Translations under genes and position numbers: made by a program
The notes under the pieces: generated by a model
Databases searched by the model: none
What the model saw: the letters and a program-made list of their open reading frames with translations, nothing else
What the model was told of the DNA's origin: nothing
Assembly: GCA_018902385.1 (NCBI GenBank)
Contig: JABSSW010000050.1
Coordinates: 124,001 to 188,000 of the forward strand
Reading direction: 5' to 3'
DNA: 64,000 nucleotides
Source: Physcia stellaris
Taxonomy: Eukaryota; Ascomycota; Lecanoromycetes; Caliciales; Physciaceae
Shown: positions 22,746 through 35,734 of the stretch, in pieces
Numbering within the stretch: position 1 is the first letter of the stretch
Layout of the letters: each line of letters opens with the position of its first letter

Positions 22746-24279
22746 CGCATGGCTTTTTGAATTGTACAATACCATCGGGCATAGGGTAGGTCTGGCATGG
22801 TACTCGGCGTTTTGATTGTATAGCGCGGGTTGACTTACCTACGGGTAGTCCTGCATGTAGTGGACCTCTCTATCGTATCAGCAGTGCTTACCAAGGCTCA
22901 GCGTACTGGGGATGAGCTCGGGGCATTCGGAGAGCCTTTGTTGTCTTATGGATTGGCACGGAATGACGCGGATCCGTTTGTCGCCCTTCGTTAGACGGTT
23001 TCCCGACTTGGGACATGGGGAACGTACAAACATCCATGCCTATTATAGGACTCCTCGTTTTGAAACCGAAACTGGCACTGCTCAAAGCTAAGTTGAGTGT
23101 TGTTCTTGATCATGGCAAAGCGAGTGAGCATTCACAGGGTGTCAGACGTCAAGGTTATGGAAAAGACGGGAGAGGCGATCAGCAAATTGCCATCGGCCCA
23201 TGGAGGGCAAACGAATCAGAGGTTGAAGTCATGATGGTTTGCATGTTTCTCGGTGCTGAACTCTTTGTTCCCGTAGGCCGACCTTTCACTGGTCGATGAT
23301 GAAGCAAAGGATGCAGCTGGAGGCCCAGCGAGGCGGTAGGTTCGCCAAAGACAGCTGCACACGGCTGCACAACGAGACAACCATGAGGAGAAAAATGAGG
23401 ATGGCGGCCAGGAGCCACTCTCTCGGCTAGCTTTCAGTCTAGCCGGGATTGTGCGTCAATTAACCGTCTATGGTCTAGCGGGAAAGTGAACAGATTGAAA
23501 CCCGAGAGACCCTCAGAACGAAATGACGGTGATGCGCCATTCCTCAGCAGCCTTTGAAACCGTATGCGACCGTAATCAATTCTGCAGCGTCCCCCCAGAT
23601 CCCCATCTTGGTCCATCGTGATAGGAGATGGAGATGATGATGAAGCAGTCTCCCAGAATTCCAGCTGTATTGAGCATCGTAGTCGTGGGCAGTGTGCGAA
23701 TATGTAGATTTAAGCAGATCGAGTGCAATTCACGACCGAGTGCTACAACGCGTTTTTCCCATGGGGGTTTGACGCTTCAACTTGCTGCCACGGAACCACT
23801 AAAGACCAGTAATCCACTCGATCATGGATCGCCTCCTTTGCCCCAACACAACCCGTCTCCCATCCCTTTCGATAAACCATCCCCATTCACCCTCGCCATC
23901 AATCATCAAATCCGCCATCCCTGCTTTGACGCACTGCACCTCTGCCATCACACACAAAGAAACAACTAACCGCCTTGACTGCGCCCAGGGTCCTGTCTTC
24001 AAGGTCCATCGCAGATGTAGACCACCATCCGGCTCTTTCTTCCAAGACACCAAGCTGCCGACCCTGTCAATCATCGCCGGCCCGAACAATAGGACCTCCT
24101 GCTCTCGCGCGGACGGCGAATGTCTCTGCACCGAAACTACCGCTCCCCTTCTTTGTCACGACCTATCTTCATCAAGCAGACCACCTGTCTGACATGTTAC
24201 GAAAGCAACCAGAACCCCAATAACCCGGTCCTGTCTGCTGGCACCACCCATTGTCTGAACCATCCGAGTCGATCCAAAC
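22746..24279. promoter_or_regulatory. 1.5-kb upstream region of INO80
   Basis: No gene supported. The last 450 bp (about 23830-24279) are rich in C and T, as is common for long fungal 5' leaders and promoters. Short open frames there fit such leader sequence. Confidence 0.45.
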
Positions 24280-27200
24280 ATGTACCACAGCTCTGGCCCT
24301 GTACGGAGGTCTTCTGAATCGGACGAGCAACTGCGGCGTGAAAGTAGAGTATCTCTGAACACTCAGCAGCTTCCACCCTACAACAACGCCCACTCCCCAT
24401 CTCAGTATACCGTGTATTCTCCAACGAACGGAACGCATCCTCAATCCCCGTTCAACCAATATCCCTCCTCCCGTCCAACGACCTCTGCAACCATGTCGAT
24501 CCCGTCTGCTATCAGTCCTCGCTTAGGACCACCTCCTTCACCCAAATTCAATGGTCCACAGCAGCATAGTCCCGTGTATGCCCACAGGCAAAGTTCAGCT
24601 TCATCCAAATACTATGATCCCACCTCCGAGTATCGGGACTCTTCGGCCTGGAATGAATCTAGATACCTAGCAAGGTCGCCCGTCCAAGTAGGAAAGCCCT
24701 TGATGGAGAGCTGTTTCCGTTGCTGACCAGCTTTCGTAGTTTCCCCGCGACTCAGCCTCCTTCTCTTATCGTCAAGACTCACGGAATTCCCCATCAGCCC
24801 ATCACTCCCCAGTAGGACCCTATTTTCCCCAACAGTCTCCTACACATGCCAGCTCGCACGCGCATCCTCCTAGTCGACATAATTCCATATCGCAGTCGCC
24901 AGCCCGTAGCGCGTTAGATTCTCCAGTAATGTCACAGAACACTGTCACGTACCCGCCGCGGCTGCAAAGCTCGATTGATGTAGCCAATCCTCGGGATCCT
25001 CAGCAGGAAGACCGGCAATCATTCACCACGCTACCAATGAAGGAGGAACAAAAGCCAGCAAGGACTGCCGATCCCATGTCTTTCTCCAATATTTTATCGA
25101 GCAATTCGGTTGAGCCTCCAAAGACAACGCCTAAAGCAATGCCTGCCGCAAAGCAGTTCCACAGGACATCCCATACACCTAATGGAGACTCAGGGACTAT
25201 TACAGTCACGAAAAAAGTTGCTGGCAAAAAGGCTTCGTCGCCAAATGAGAATGGCGGCTCTTCGCGGAAAACTGGAAAACCAAAAACTCACTCTCCCGCC
25301 GCTGCTAAAATTCTTGCCAGCAACCACAAACCTGGTGCGATCGCCATGTCGGACAAGGAGAATGAGAAAGTCAAAAAGGAGATGGAGAAAATCGATGCGA
25401 TGGGGCTGAGCGATACAGACTCATCAGCTTGGGCGGCTGAAAAAGAAGTGTTCACAAGGATGAGTCTTAAGCGGCAAGCAGATGTCAATGCCGTTGAGGA
25501 CAACAAGCGCAAGGTGAGCAATCACATTCGACCTTTTATTGTAGATCATGACTCACAAAGTATTCCAGCGTCGCCGAATCGCTACACTGAAAGCATTATC
25601 ATCAGAGGCAGGTATCCATGCACAAAAAGGCAGGGAGAAATTTCAATTGATACACGAGCCCGCAGCTCTCGAAGAAGTACAACGCAAAGAAGTCCAGGAT
25701 GAAAAGGAACGCAAGAAAGACATGCAGCGCAAACGTCGACGAGAGAAAACGGTACAACAAGAAGCGCAAAAGCAACAAGAAGCTATCGAGAAAGCGAAGC
25801 TCGCTGGAGATCCGGGAGAGCGAGAAAGGTTTATCAAGGAGGCACAGAAGGCTGAGCGAAAGGTGAAGACAACCAAGCGGATACTCGAGAGAGGTGACAT
25901 TCCTGAAGAGATCCGAGAAGTCACCCCGTTGGCACCAAATCTAGAAGGAGGCACGATGAGCACTTTCCAGAGCGGCGTTAATCCGTCTCCAGAGCCACCA
26001 AAGAAAAGACAAAAAGGGCAGTCAAGTCGGCCAAAGAAAACTAAAGAGAAGAAACAAGCCGAAAAGGACGCTGCGGAAGCGGCTTACGCTGCGATGGAGA
26101 AGGACGAACTCGTCCCCATCGCCCCCAAGGAGGAGACTCGAAGAGAAATTGTCATCAAGGAGACCAAAGAGGCAAAGCCGTCCAAAGACGCAACACCTGC
26201 TCCAGTGGTCACTAATCACGCGTCAAAAGGATACATCCAAATCTATGAACAGATATGGAAAGATATTTCGCGCAAAGATGTTCCAAAGGTGGTCAGGATT
26301 AAAGACGCCTCCCTGTCAACCAAACAATCAAACCTGCGGAAGACAGCCCAGCTCGCCTCCAAAGAAGCTCGACGCTGGCAATTACGCACTAACAAGGGAA
26401 CCAAAGATACACAGGCAAAGTCTAAAAGGGGTATGAGAGAAATGATGGGCTTCTGGAAACGCAACGAGCGAGAGGAAATAGTCACGCGAAGACAGACTGA
26501 GAAGCAGCAGCTGGAAGATGCGAAAAGGGAAGAAGTCGAACGCGAATCGAACCGACAGAAGCGCAAGCTCAACTTCCTCATCTCGCAGACTGAACTTTAC
26601 TCGCATTTCATCGGCCGTAAAGTCAAAACCGATGAGGTTGAAAGATCAACAGATAGTGCAGACGTTGCAGTTTCAGCTGAGAAGGTACAAGGAGGCGATC
26701 CTAGTGCACATACGGTTTCTCTGCCAGACAGCGTTGCCGACCTCGGGACCAAAGTTACCAATTTCGAGGATCTCGACTTTGATGCCGAGGATGAGACTAC
26801 TTTGAGACAGGCTGCTATGGCAAACGCCCAATCTGCTGTGCAAGAAGCCCAGGATAGGGCTCGAGCTTTCAATGGGGAAGACGCTCAGCTCCAATCTCAA
26901 TTTGATGATGGAGAAATGAACTTTCAGAACCCAACCGGTCTGGGAGACGTAGAGATTGCGCAACCCAAGATGCTCACAGCCCAACTCAAGGAGTACCAGA
27001 TGAAAGGCCTGAATTGGCTTGTAAATCTGTATGAGCAAGGTATCAACGGCATTCTGGCGGACGAGATGGGTTTAGGAAAGACCGTACAATCGATATCTGT
27101 CATGGCCTATCTCGCAGAAAAACATAACATCTGGGGCCCTTTCCTTGTTATCGCACCGTCCTCAACTTTACACAATTGGCAACAAGAGATCACCAAGTTC

Positions 27201-29596
27201 GTTCCGACCCTCAAGTGTCTGCCATATTGGGGAAATGCAAAGGATCGCAAAATTCTCCGCAAGTTCTGGGATCGGAAGCATATCACGTACAATAAGGACT
27301 CGCAATTTCACGTCCTGATCACGTCCTATCAACTCGTCGTCCAAGACACCCAGTACTTCCAGAAAATTCGTTGGCAGTACATGATCTTGGATGAAGCTCA
27401 AGCCATCAAGTCGTCTCAGAGCTCGAGATGGAAGTCTTTGCTTGGCTTCCATTGTCGAAACCGCTTACTCCTGACTGGGACACCGATTCAAAACAACATG
27501 CAGGAACTGTGGGCTCTATTGCATTTCATTATGCCTACTCTGTTTGACAATCATGACGAATTCAGTGAGTGGTTCTCAAAGGACATCGAGAGTCATGCTC
27601 AGAGCAACACCAAGCTCAACGAGGATCAGCTGAAGCGATTGCATATGATACTGAAGCCGTTCATGTTACGTCGTGTCAAAAAGCATGTCCAGAAGGAGCT
27701 CGGCGACAAGATTGAAGAAGATGTTTTCTGCGATCTGACCTATCGGCAAAGAGCCTATTATGGTAATCTGCGCAGTCGCATCAGTATCATGGATCTAGTC
27801 GAAAAAGCTGCTATCGGTGATGATCAAGATACGGCAACGCTGATGAACCTTGTGATGCAGTTCAGAAAAGTCTGCAACCACCCAGACTTGTTCGAGAGGG
27901 CAGAGACGACATCCCCAGTAGCTTTAACTCACTACGCTGAAACTGCATCCTTCATACGAGAACCCCATCTGGTTACATTCGGTTACTCCACGCGCAACCT
28001 CATTGAGTATGACCTCCCTCGACTCCTTTGTGGCCCCGAGGCTCGACTTGATCTTGCGGGACCAGGCAATCACCGAGCTGCTTTCAGAAGCAGGTACTTA
28101 ACAGAACTTCTGAATGTGTGGACTCCAGAAAATGTACAAAAGAGCTCTACTCACAACGAAGCCTTTTCGTGGTTACGCTTTGCGGACACGTCAGCTGGCG
28201 AGCTTTACAAAGCTTCTCATAATGGAATCTTCGAACGAGCTGTTGCACTTGGTAAGAGCACGTCTCGTCTACCTAGGCTTAAAGCGATCTATGAGGACGA
28301 GGGGATACCCAGCTTTACCCCCGCTCACGCTCTCTTCAACATCATCGAGCGCAATGACCATCAGCCCCTTGCAGATATGGCTTCCGAAGGCCGCATGCGA
28401 GAATTGCTCAACGTATCCAGGCAGACCTTTGAGGATCAAGGCTTAGGTATTATTGAGGCGTGTGCGAAGCCCGGCGCGTCTGCTCCGCCAATCCAGATAT
28501 CTTGCTCGAATCAGGGAGCACGCATTGAGAAAGAGAATACGATTTTCAACCTGCCGGTGAGAAGGGCGCTCTATAGTTACTCCGAGAAGGAGGAAGCAGC
28601 ATTGATCGAGGCGAAGGTGGATCCGGCTCAATATCCCGTCCACAATCTTCTTCCGCCACCGCTCTCCCAGAAAGCAAGGTACACCAGCGTTCAGGTCCCT
28701 TCCATGCGTCGCTTTGTCACCGACTCCGGCAAGCTCGCTAAACTCGATCAACTGCTCCGCCAGCTCAAGCAAGAGGGCCACCGTGTCCTGCTTTACTTCC
28801 AGATGACCCGCATGGTTGACTTGGTGGAAGAGTATCTTACCTACCGCAACTACAAATATCTCCGTCTGGATGGTTCGACGAAGCTCGAAGACCGAAGAGA
28901 TCGAGTTCATGACTTTCAAACTCGGCCGGAGATCTTCGTCTTTTTGCTCTCCACACGCGCGGGAGGCCTCGGTATCAATCTTACCGCTGCGGACACCGTC
29001 ATCTTCTACGATTCTGACTGGAACCCTACGATTGATTCTCAGGCTATGGATCGTGCCCATCGCCTTGGTCAGACTAAACAGGTTACCGTATACCGCATGA
29101 TCACTCGTGGGACGATTGAGGAGCGTATCCGCAAGCGAGCACTGCAAAAGGAAGAGGTGCAGCGCGTCGTTATATCGGGCGGCGGTGGTGCTGGCGTGGA
29201 CTTCAACACCCGAAGCAAAGACCATCGGACAAAAGATATCGCCCTTTGGCTGGCAGATGACGAACAGGCGGAGGTGATAGAGAAGAAAGCCAAAGAATTA
29301 CAAGAGAAGGAAGGGGATGGGAAGAAGTCGAAGAAGAAGACGGGTGGACGAAAGAAGGATGTCAGTTTAGATGATATGTATCACGAAGGTAAGCTACTAG
29401 CTCCAGACATTCATTGAGACCGCATATGCTAACTTACGGACAAGGGGAAGGACATTTTGGTGACGAAGGCAGCAACAAGCCTTCTGGTACTGCAACGCCT
29501 ATTGACGCTGCAGAGCCTCCCACTGGGAAACGGAAAGGTGTGTCCAAGAAAGCGAAGACCGCGAAACAAAAGCTTGCCATTGCAGATGGATTCTGA
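24280..29596 (+). CDS. INO80: INO80 chromatin-remodelling ATPase
   Basis: Four exons (24280-24687, 24740-25513, 25569-29388, 29445-29596), introns 52, 55 and 56 nt, all in phase, 1717 residues, the normal fungal size. It is the catalytic subunit of the INO80 complex, which slides nucleosomes and handles H2A.Z during transcription, replication and repair. The first 600 residues are Ser/Pro/Gln-rich and disordered, followed by charged coiled coil. The DBINO domain (about 611-740, with [16 protein letters not shown]) is specific to INO80. The SNF2 ATPase lobe 1 begins near 864 with DEMGLGKT (about 890) and DEAQ (about 1000). A long insertion of about 350-400 residues, a hallmark of INO80 and SWR1 that binds Rvb1/Rvb2, separates it from the helicase C lobe (about 1440-1590, [10 protein letters not shown] and [12 protein letters not shown]). 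The C terminus is Lys-rich. The small last exon encodes only the tail. Confidence 0.97.
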
Positions 29597-30300
29597 GGTG
29601 CAAGTGCGGGCTGTATTCCATATAAGTTGTCTCGGGGGTCGTCCGGTTTGTAAGGATAATCACGGTCATAGGGTAGACGACAGACGCAGCGCTACCGATC
29701 GGCTTGCTGCATATGATTGCATTTGCGGGCGATCGAAAAAGTGTACTACTATACGAAGTGTCTGTAGCTTGCATTGGACGGAAATGCATCGGCAACAGGA
29801 GAAGATAGATTTGCTCTGCTAGATTACAACCAATATCCACCTGTACTCTTGACATTGTAAGATCACAATGCATTTACAGCAATTGGGCTCGTCTTGACAA
29901 CCTCCCGCAGTTTGGAATCTTCCTTCTTTTGCTTCCATATCGTTGTAGACGATAAATAGAGTACAAGGACTTCCGTATCCACGATGTATTCTTCAATTAC
30001 CATCGAGCTTCAACCCTAAAACTGCTCATACGGACCCAGAATGCATCTTTATATAACGCCTCGATAATGAGGGCGGAAAATTTTGCTAAGCTAAGTTACG
30101 ACTGTGACTTACCGATCGAACTTCAGGACGTCTGGCAGCTTCAAAAGGAGATTAATCCATGGCTTGATGTTCGGAAAGCCACGCAATCCACACAGCACCA
30201 TACCCAGCACGATGCTTAGACTTCAAATCTCGCTCACAACAAGCTTTGGAACAGGCCAAGAAGATTGCGTAAAGGTTCTTCGACTAGATCTGAGCTGACC
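29597..30300. other. convergent 3' region, no gene seen
   Basis: Lies between the ends of INO80 (plus) and HIS6 (minus). Short frames on both strands lack motifs and are taken as chance. Confidence 0.5.
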
Positions 30301-31197
30301 TTAGGCCCCATGTCGATTGTTCCATGCTACACAATCGCTGAATTGAATAGCCTCGCCACCGAAAATGTCTAATGCGCTCCCAATGGTCAGATCCACGCGT
30401 TCCCCACTCATTTTCTTCACCTTTTCGAAGTCTTCAATGCTCTTTGCTCCTCCTGCATAGGTGACAGGCTTTTTGCACCATTGGCCTAACTTCCCAACCA
30501 GTTCCTCGTCAATGCCGCGCTGCAGACCCTCGTTATCCGCAGCATGGATGAGGAATTCCGAACAGAACTCTTCCAGTAACTTGATAGTGTCTGGAGGTCC
30601 ATCAGCTCCAGCGTACCGGCCAATGTGACCTCTGCCATACCTCTGGTGACCTCCATATCTGTCAAGATCTGCCACTTGTTCATAGCCACGACCCAAGTGT
30701 CGCGTTGCCTCCGGCAACTGAGATCAATCACTAGTTTAGACAGGTCGCCTCCAAGCCCATCAACGAGTAAGGTATTCAGACGCGCTTGGCTGAACCTGGC
30801 ATCCGGAAAGAGGTACGATGTCACGATCACCTACTGGAAGACATTTAACCACTCCGCACAACACCAAGAACCAGGACATGCAAAAGCTCCAGCCTACCTT
30901 CTCCGCCCCTCTCTCGATCCAGAGCTTTGCGTTTTCAGCATTGATACCCCCGCCTACCTGCAAGCGCCCGGGCCAAGCTGACAACGCTTCCATAGCGACT
31001 TCATCATTCCCAGGGCCAAGCATGATCACATGGCCGCCCGAGAGCTCATGATCTCTGTAGAGCTTCGCGAAATGTGCGGCTGGGAGTGTGGAGACGTGGT
31101 TGGTTTTGAGATCGGCGGAATTCAGGCTGAGTGTACCGCCGACTATTTGCTTTACTTGACCAGAATGCAAGTCGATGCACGGTCGGAAGCGTGTCAT
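30301..31197 (-). CDS. HIS6: ProFAR isomerase, histidine biosynthesis
   Basis: Three exons on the minus strand: 31197-30898, 30830-30641, 30590-30301; introns 67 and 50 nt; 259 residues, matching the family length. It converts phosphoribosylformimino-AICAR-P to its phosphoribulosyl form, the fourth step of histidine synthesis, in the cytosol. The (beta/alpha)8 barrel shows [18 protein letters not shown] at the start (the catalytic Asp lies in the CID segment), [66 protein letters not shown] and [13 protein letters not shown]. Without the 50-nt second intron (GTATGG...CTCCAG) the reading frame would appear broken just after [13 protein letters not shown]; with it the gene is intact. Confidence 0.94.
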
Positions 31198-31369
31198 ACT
31201 GCCCTGGTCGTGCAGATAGGTATGCTCCGTCGATGGCTCAAATCATCAAGCATGAGGATGCCAAGGGGTCCGCATCGCGGAAAGCCTCCGCCACCGGGCA
31301 AATAATCCACAATGATTTTCCGAGTTGCAGCCCGAGTTTGTCTCATGCAAATGCCGAAACACAGAAATC
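31198..31369. promoter_or_regulatory. compact bidirectional promoter of HIS6 and FAF1-like gene
   Basis: Only 172 bp separate the two start codons, which point away from each other, so the two genes probably share control elements. No perfect Gcn4/CpcA core TGACTC was noticed in this interval. Confidence 0.6.
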
Positions 31370-32245
31370 ATGCTGGGGAAACGGAAGCGCAGAGAGCAGG
31401 TTGGCCCCAGGAACTCATCTACGGACACAAGTGCAGACGGAATAGCGGCAGCAGAGCTTCAGGCTCGGTTTCAACAGCACTTCGAAGCCAAGTTTATACC
31501 TCTTGAAGGAATTTCTTCGTTTAGTAAAGATGCTCAGGATGCAGAACCTCAAATCAATTTTTTGGACTCTGACTGGGAAGGCCTCACGGACGAAAATTCT
31601 ACCTACAGCCCACGAATTATCGAGCATCAACATCCTCAAGCTGCGGAGACTGATGTGCCAAAGGATGAAGTGAAGGCTTTCATGGCATGGACTCCAGTAT
31701 CTGCGGGCGCTGACGTATGCTAATTGGACAGTAATTACCAGACAGCTAAGCCACCAACGAGTCGTCCTGCATCAACCTCAACAAGACAACCTGCAGCGTC
31801 AGCCGACCCAGACGAGGTAGCTTCAGATGTGGCCAATCTTAAGAAAGATCTTGCTCTACAGCGGCTGCTGAAGGAGTCGCATCTTCTAGAATCTCAGTCT
31901 GCACTGTCACTATCTGGACGTCACAGACACAAGGCTGTGGACATGCGGCTGCAAGACTTGGGTTCCAAAACGTCTCTTTATGCACAACAAAAGATGCCTA
32001 TGTCACACAGAAAGGGCATCGCGGCGAAGGCGGCCGAGCAGGAGGAAACAAGGAGAAGGGAAGCGCAAGAGAACGGCATCATCCTGGAGAAGGCAGCGAA
32101 AATGAAAAAAGGTAGCGAGGTACGAAGGCAGCGGTCTATTGGCGCGCCCACCGTTGGCAAATTTCAAGGTGGGATGCTGAAGCTGAGCAAGAAGGATGTC
32201 GCCGACATTCAGGGGCCGAAGAAGGGTGCGAGGAGGAAGCGCTGA
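31370..32245 (+). CDS. FAF1: FAF1-like pre-rRNA processing protein
   Basis: Two exons, 31370-31696 and 31742-32245, intron 45 nt (GTATCT, branch GCTAAT, acceptor CCAG), 276 residues. The N terminus starts MLGKRKRREQ; the middle has LQARFQQHFEAKF and acidic FLDSDWEG; the C-terminal half has VANLKKDLALQRLLKESHLL, a long charged coiled coil and a very basic end, IGAPTVGKFQGGMLKLSKKD then GARRKR. This matches my memory of the fungal Faf1 family, which acts in the nucleolus with Krr1 in 40S pre-rRNA processing. Yeast Faf1 is somewhat longer (about 346). The basic tail fits nucleolar targeting. The name rests on general pattern, not on a search. Confidence 0.65.
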
Positions 32246-34044
32246 AGTGGATATGTCGTACACACTGGCCATACCGAAGCAGCTGCACTCCAGTGGATTA
32301 GCATCCAAGCAAAGGCCTTGCTGAATCCCAAGCCTCGATATTTTTGTCGCTACCGAGCTAACAAAGGGTTTGATAGACCAGCAGCTGCCTGAAAAAAAAA
32401 AAGAGTCCTTTTGGCGGTCAGTCATGATGGCACATCACCATAGCTCGGTGGTCCTGACAGAATCTCGTCAGAACCGGATTTGGCCTCGGTAGCGAAGAAA
32501 CTGATCAAACTGCAAGACCAACATCAGGATTGTGGCGTCGAGCAGGCTTATGGACGGCACAGAAGCTAGCGCTATCGTCATTATCCTAGGAAAAGCAGCC
32601 TTCAGTATGGGCAGTGGATCCAGCCACATAATAATTACTATTTCCCTGATTATGATGGTACGAGTAGACAAGAGCTCCAAAGGCTTCGGCTCGCTCCAGG
32701 TCCTATGGCCATGACCAGGAAGTCTTGAAGCACGGTTCAAAATGACGAGGGTTCCAAACTGTTGGCAACGCCCCCTCGGCCCTGGGCAAGTGCCGAGACA
32801 GCTATACAGCGTCCAAATCTGCTCAGCCTGCCATACATCTCTTAATCATTGACTGCTGAAGGTTTGTGGAAGACTACATTTGAGTTGGTCGCCTTTCGGG
32901 AGAGATTTCATGATTTTCACTAGAGTCCTTAGCAGCTCGAGTGCTAAGGATGACTTTCTTGTTCTTTCCGGATCTTGTCGACTGCAAACTGGCCGCACGA
33001 AAGAGACTTCCCTATCCAGTCCTAGAAGGGTACAAAAAAGGAGTCTGCAAGCGAGTGCTTCCGCATGTGGCAAAGATCACTGTGGGGCGAATATCAATGT
33101 GAAGGTAGGTAGCACACGAGATATGAGCATGTACCACATGTGGTTTGAATAATGAACACGCAAAGACTAAGGCCCGAATCAGTACTCTTGCGACATGCTG
33201 TAGTTGTTGGCGCGGCTATTCAGAAGCTGTTTCAGAATGGCGATCAAACTTGCCTTACGAACATCACCAGCAGGAAGACGGGATCGACCGAGCTGCAACC
33301 ACGGAGGCCGTCCCGCTCAGGGACGATTTTCTATATGCGAAAAGCTTGGTTCTTCATCCTGATGTGCTTCCATTTCCAATGATGACTCGTTTCAGCTCTG
33401 TCATTTGTATCACGGACCACGGTTGACGTGACAGCCGACGAGGCTTTCAAGATGGATTTGCCGGTCCGCTAAGATCTCTATTTATATCTCACACTACAGT
33501 ATGGATCGCTGCCGCTCCTATCACAAAGTCTCCGTCATGTTCCAATCATTCTCTGCAATTAAGCTAGACGTGGCGTCGAGACAAGATTACTTCTTACCAA
33601 CCCCACACGGAATTTTGCCTGGCTCTTTTGCGAAGTTAGGAGGAGGCTCAATGGCCACCTAGTGCCGGCGAACAAGCTACAAATGCTGTGGAATAATCAC
33701 GCCTAGTGGTTTTTATCGTAGTGTTCGAGTAGTCGCGCGGAAAAAATCAGTATTGGCACGCATAAGGCTAATTGCTCCCCATTAACATTAGGCTCAATCT
33801 ATTGTTCTATGCGAGATTAGCGCTTTCTGTATTCTCTAATCAACATGGCTAGATTGACAAGTTGAGGAGATAGTTTGGCTACAGTGGGCCATCAAAAGCG
33901 AGCCTGAGGTCGAAGGTGTCCAAGGTCAAGGAGGTGCCGCGCAGCGATCCCTGGTTGATCGTGGATACTGGACAATCGACATGGTCCAGCATTTGAAGAT
34001 GGTGTGCGCCGTTATGGGGGCTCGAAAGAGACGGGGACTTCTCT
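32246..34044. other. gene-poor 1.8 kb, no gene supported
   Basis: No open frame over about 95 codons and no family motif. This and the following stretch make up a 3.5-kb gap inside an otherwise dense block and may hold decayed genes. Confidence 0.45.
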
Positions 34045-34338
34045 ATGCATCCACGCGAGTCATTGCATGGCTATGATCGAGTCATTGCATTGGCTGTGAA
34101 GGATAGCATGTTTTTTCACTCGAGACATTGGGCTATGAGCGTGGTTGGTCAGGTGGATGTGATCCCAAAGCATGATGATGATCCTTCTCTCTTGACATAT
34201 GATGGCTTCATCAGTCCAAATATCCAAGTGCCTGTAACGTTCCCTCAAAAGAAGTGCTCGATCCTGAAGCATGCCAAGCCCGAGTTTCACCAGTCATCAC
34301 TAGATCGCACTAAGCTCGAAACGGGAAGGATGTCTTAA
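34045..34338 (+). CDS. possible small or partial gene
   Basis: 97-codon open frame, protein-like in composition (GYDRVIALAVKDS, then MSVVGQVDVIPK, then GFISPNIQVPVTFP). The same frame remains open for about 15 codons before the ATG, so it may be an internal exon or the remnant of a longer gene. I do not recognise the family. No clear splice partner was found on either side. Treat as a weak call. Confidence 0.25.
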   Translation: MHPRESLHGYDRVIALAVKDSMFFHSRHWAMSVVGQVDVIPKHDDDPSLLTYDGFISPNIQVPVTFPQKKCSILKHAKPEFHQSSLDRTKLETGRMS

Positions 34339-35734
34339 ATTAGCACACGACACTCTGCCATCTCGAATTCGACTCCAACGCTCCCCCAATCGAGAGTGGA
34401 ATTTTCGATTGGCGAAAGGCTCGAGAAAGTTCAGGCCCAGGTTCACGTACGCCTTAGGGTAGAGGACTGAGACGAGGTTGGAGAAGATCATATGCTCCAA
34501 TATTTCCGTCAAGGGTGAACCAACCTGCCCTTACCGCGGGTCATGATCGGGGAACAAATCAAGTAGGGGCCAAATCTTCATGTTGGTGTATTCAAGGTCA
34601 CCAAAGCATCCCGTTGGCAAGGTCACGAGGGTGTCAAGAGAACGGTCTGCAAGTTTCTTCAACGGATCACATTGGTGCGTTATTCCTTACGTATGTGTGA
34701 CTTGGACAATTCGCGGCACAGAGATGCACCACAGCCGAAGTCGCACCCCTCTGAGCCCGAAAGGATGCGAGGAGGAGATTGAGCGCGGACGAGGAATCTG
34801 TCCTTGCTCGTTCCTTTCCCCGTGAACAGTGTCGGTGTGAAGGGCTGGCGTTGCTGGCCTTTTTGAGCAACCGCCAATGTCATCCTCATGATTACGGGAA
34901 ATAGGTGACTGCTATTTTCACACTCTGGGCGATTATTATTATTATTCTTCCCAGAGTGAAGCTCATCCAGTCCACGGCCCCTGAGCCCACTGTACGCTTA
35001 CTTAAAGACGTCTAGATCCCCTCTCGTCGGCGCTTGTTTCCAATTAGCAGTTGGCGACTTCGCAGGCAGCTAGTTGAGCTAGTTCACTGCCCCCCCAGTC
35101 AGATCGTCTTCCGGTCCAGTCGACGCAGACTCATCCCTGCATCCTACCACAGCAATCAAGCTCGAGGAATCTAAAACGTAGCCTCTCCGCCTCCGATTCT
35201 CTTCAGAAACTGCCGCCCAAGTTTCCACTTCCCACATCCCACATTTAGCATCCTGCCTCACCCAAGACTCATATTGTCGCAGCATCCTCAAACATCCTCC
35301 TTCCGCTCTCACTTCCTCCACTTCAACCTGTCTGTCGACTATTGAAACCATTATTCCCAATTTCCTGTGTTGTCTCTTTTGCCCTTTTCTTGTCGTTTGT
35401 TTGAGAGTCTCTGCGACAGGCGGGCCTGCCGACGTGCACTACTACTCCTGCTACCAAAACACCCACCACCAAAGCGTCAGGACGCCCTCGAGGCTGGTTC
35501 CTCTACCCATTCGTTCGCATAACCTCAACTGATACATACCCTTCGGCATTGCTCTCTCCGGATATCCTCATCATTCAGTGGCCAGGGGTTTCAACTTCTT
35601 CACCCGTCGCCTGCTCCAGGCTCTGTGTCCTGGGCACTGCCCCACACTCTGCTACCGCTGGTTGCGAGACGAGGTTTCGTATTACAATTGACGGGTTCCC
35701 GCTGCTTGTTTGATTAAGGACCATCGTCACAAAC
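34339..35734. promoter_or_regulatory. upstream and probable long leader of STE12
   Basis: No gene supported. A TTATTATTATTATT microsatellite lies near 34936. From about 35190 to 35600 the plus strand is rich in C and T, typical of a long 5' leader. The ATG context at 35735 is CACAAACATG. Confidence 0.5.

Noticed and set aside
28443-29225. 260-codon minus-strand frame
   Set aside because: Antisense to the INO80 helicase lobe, with no motif of its own.
30591-30640. Apparent frameshift in HIS6
   Set aside because: A 50-nt intron (GTATGG...CTCCAG) restores the conserved sequence.
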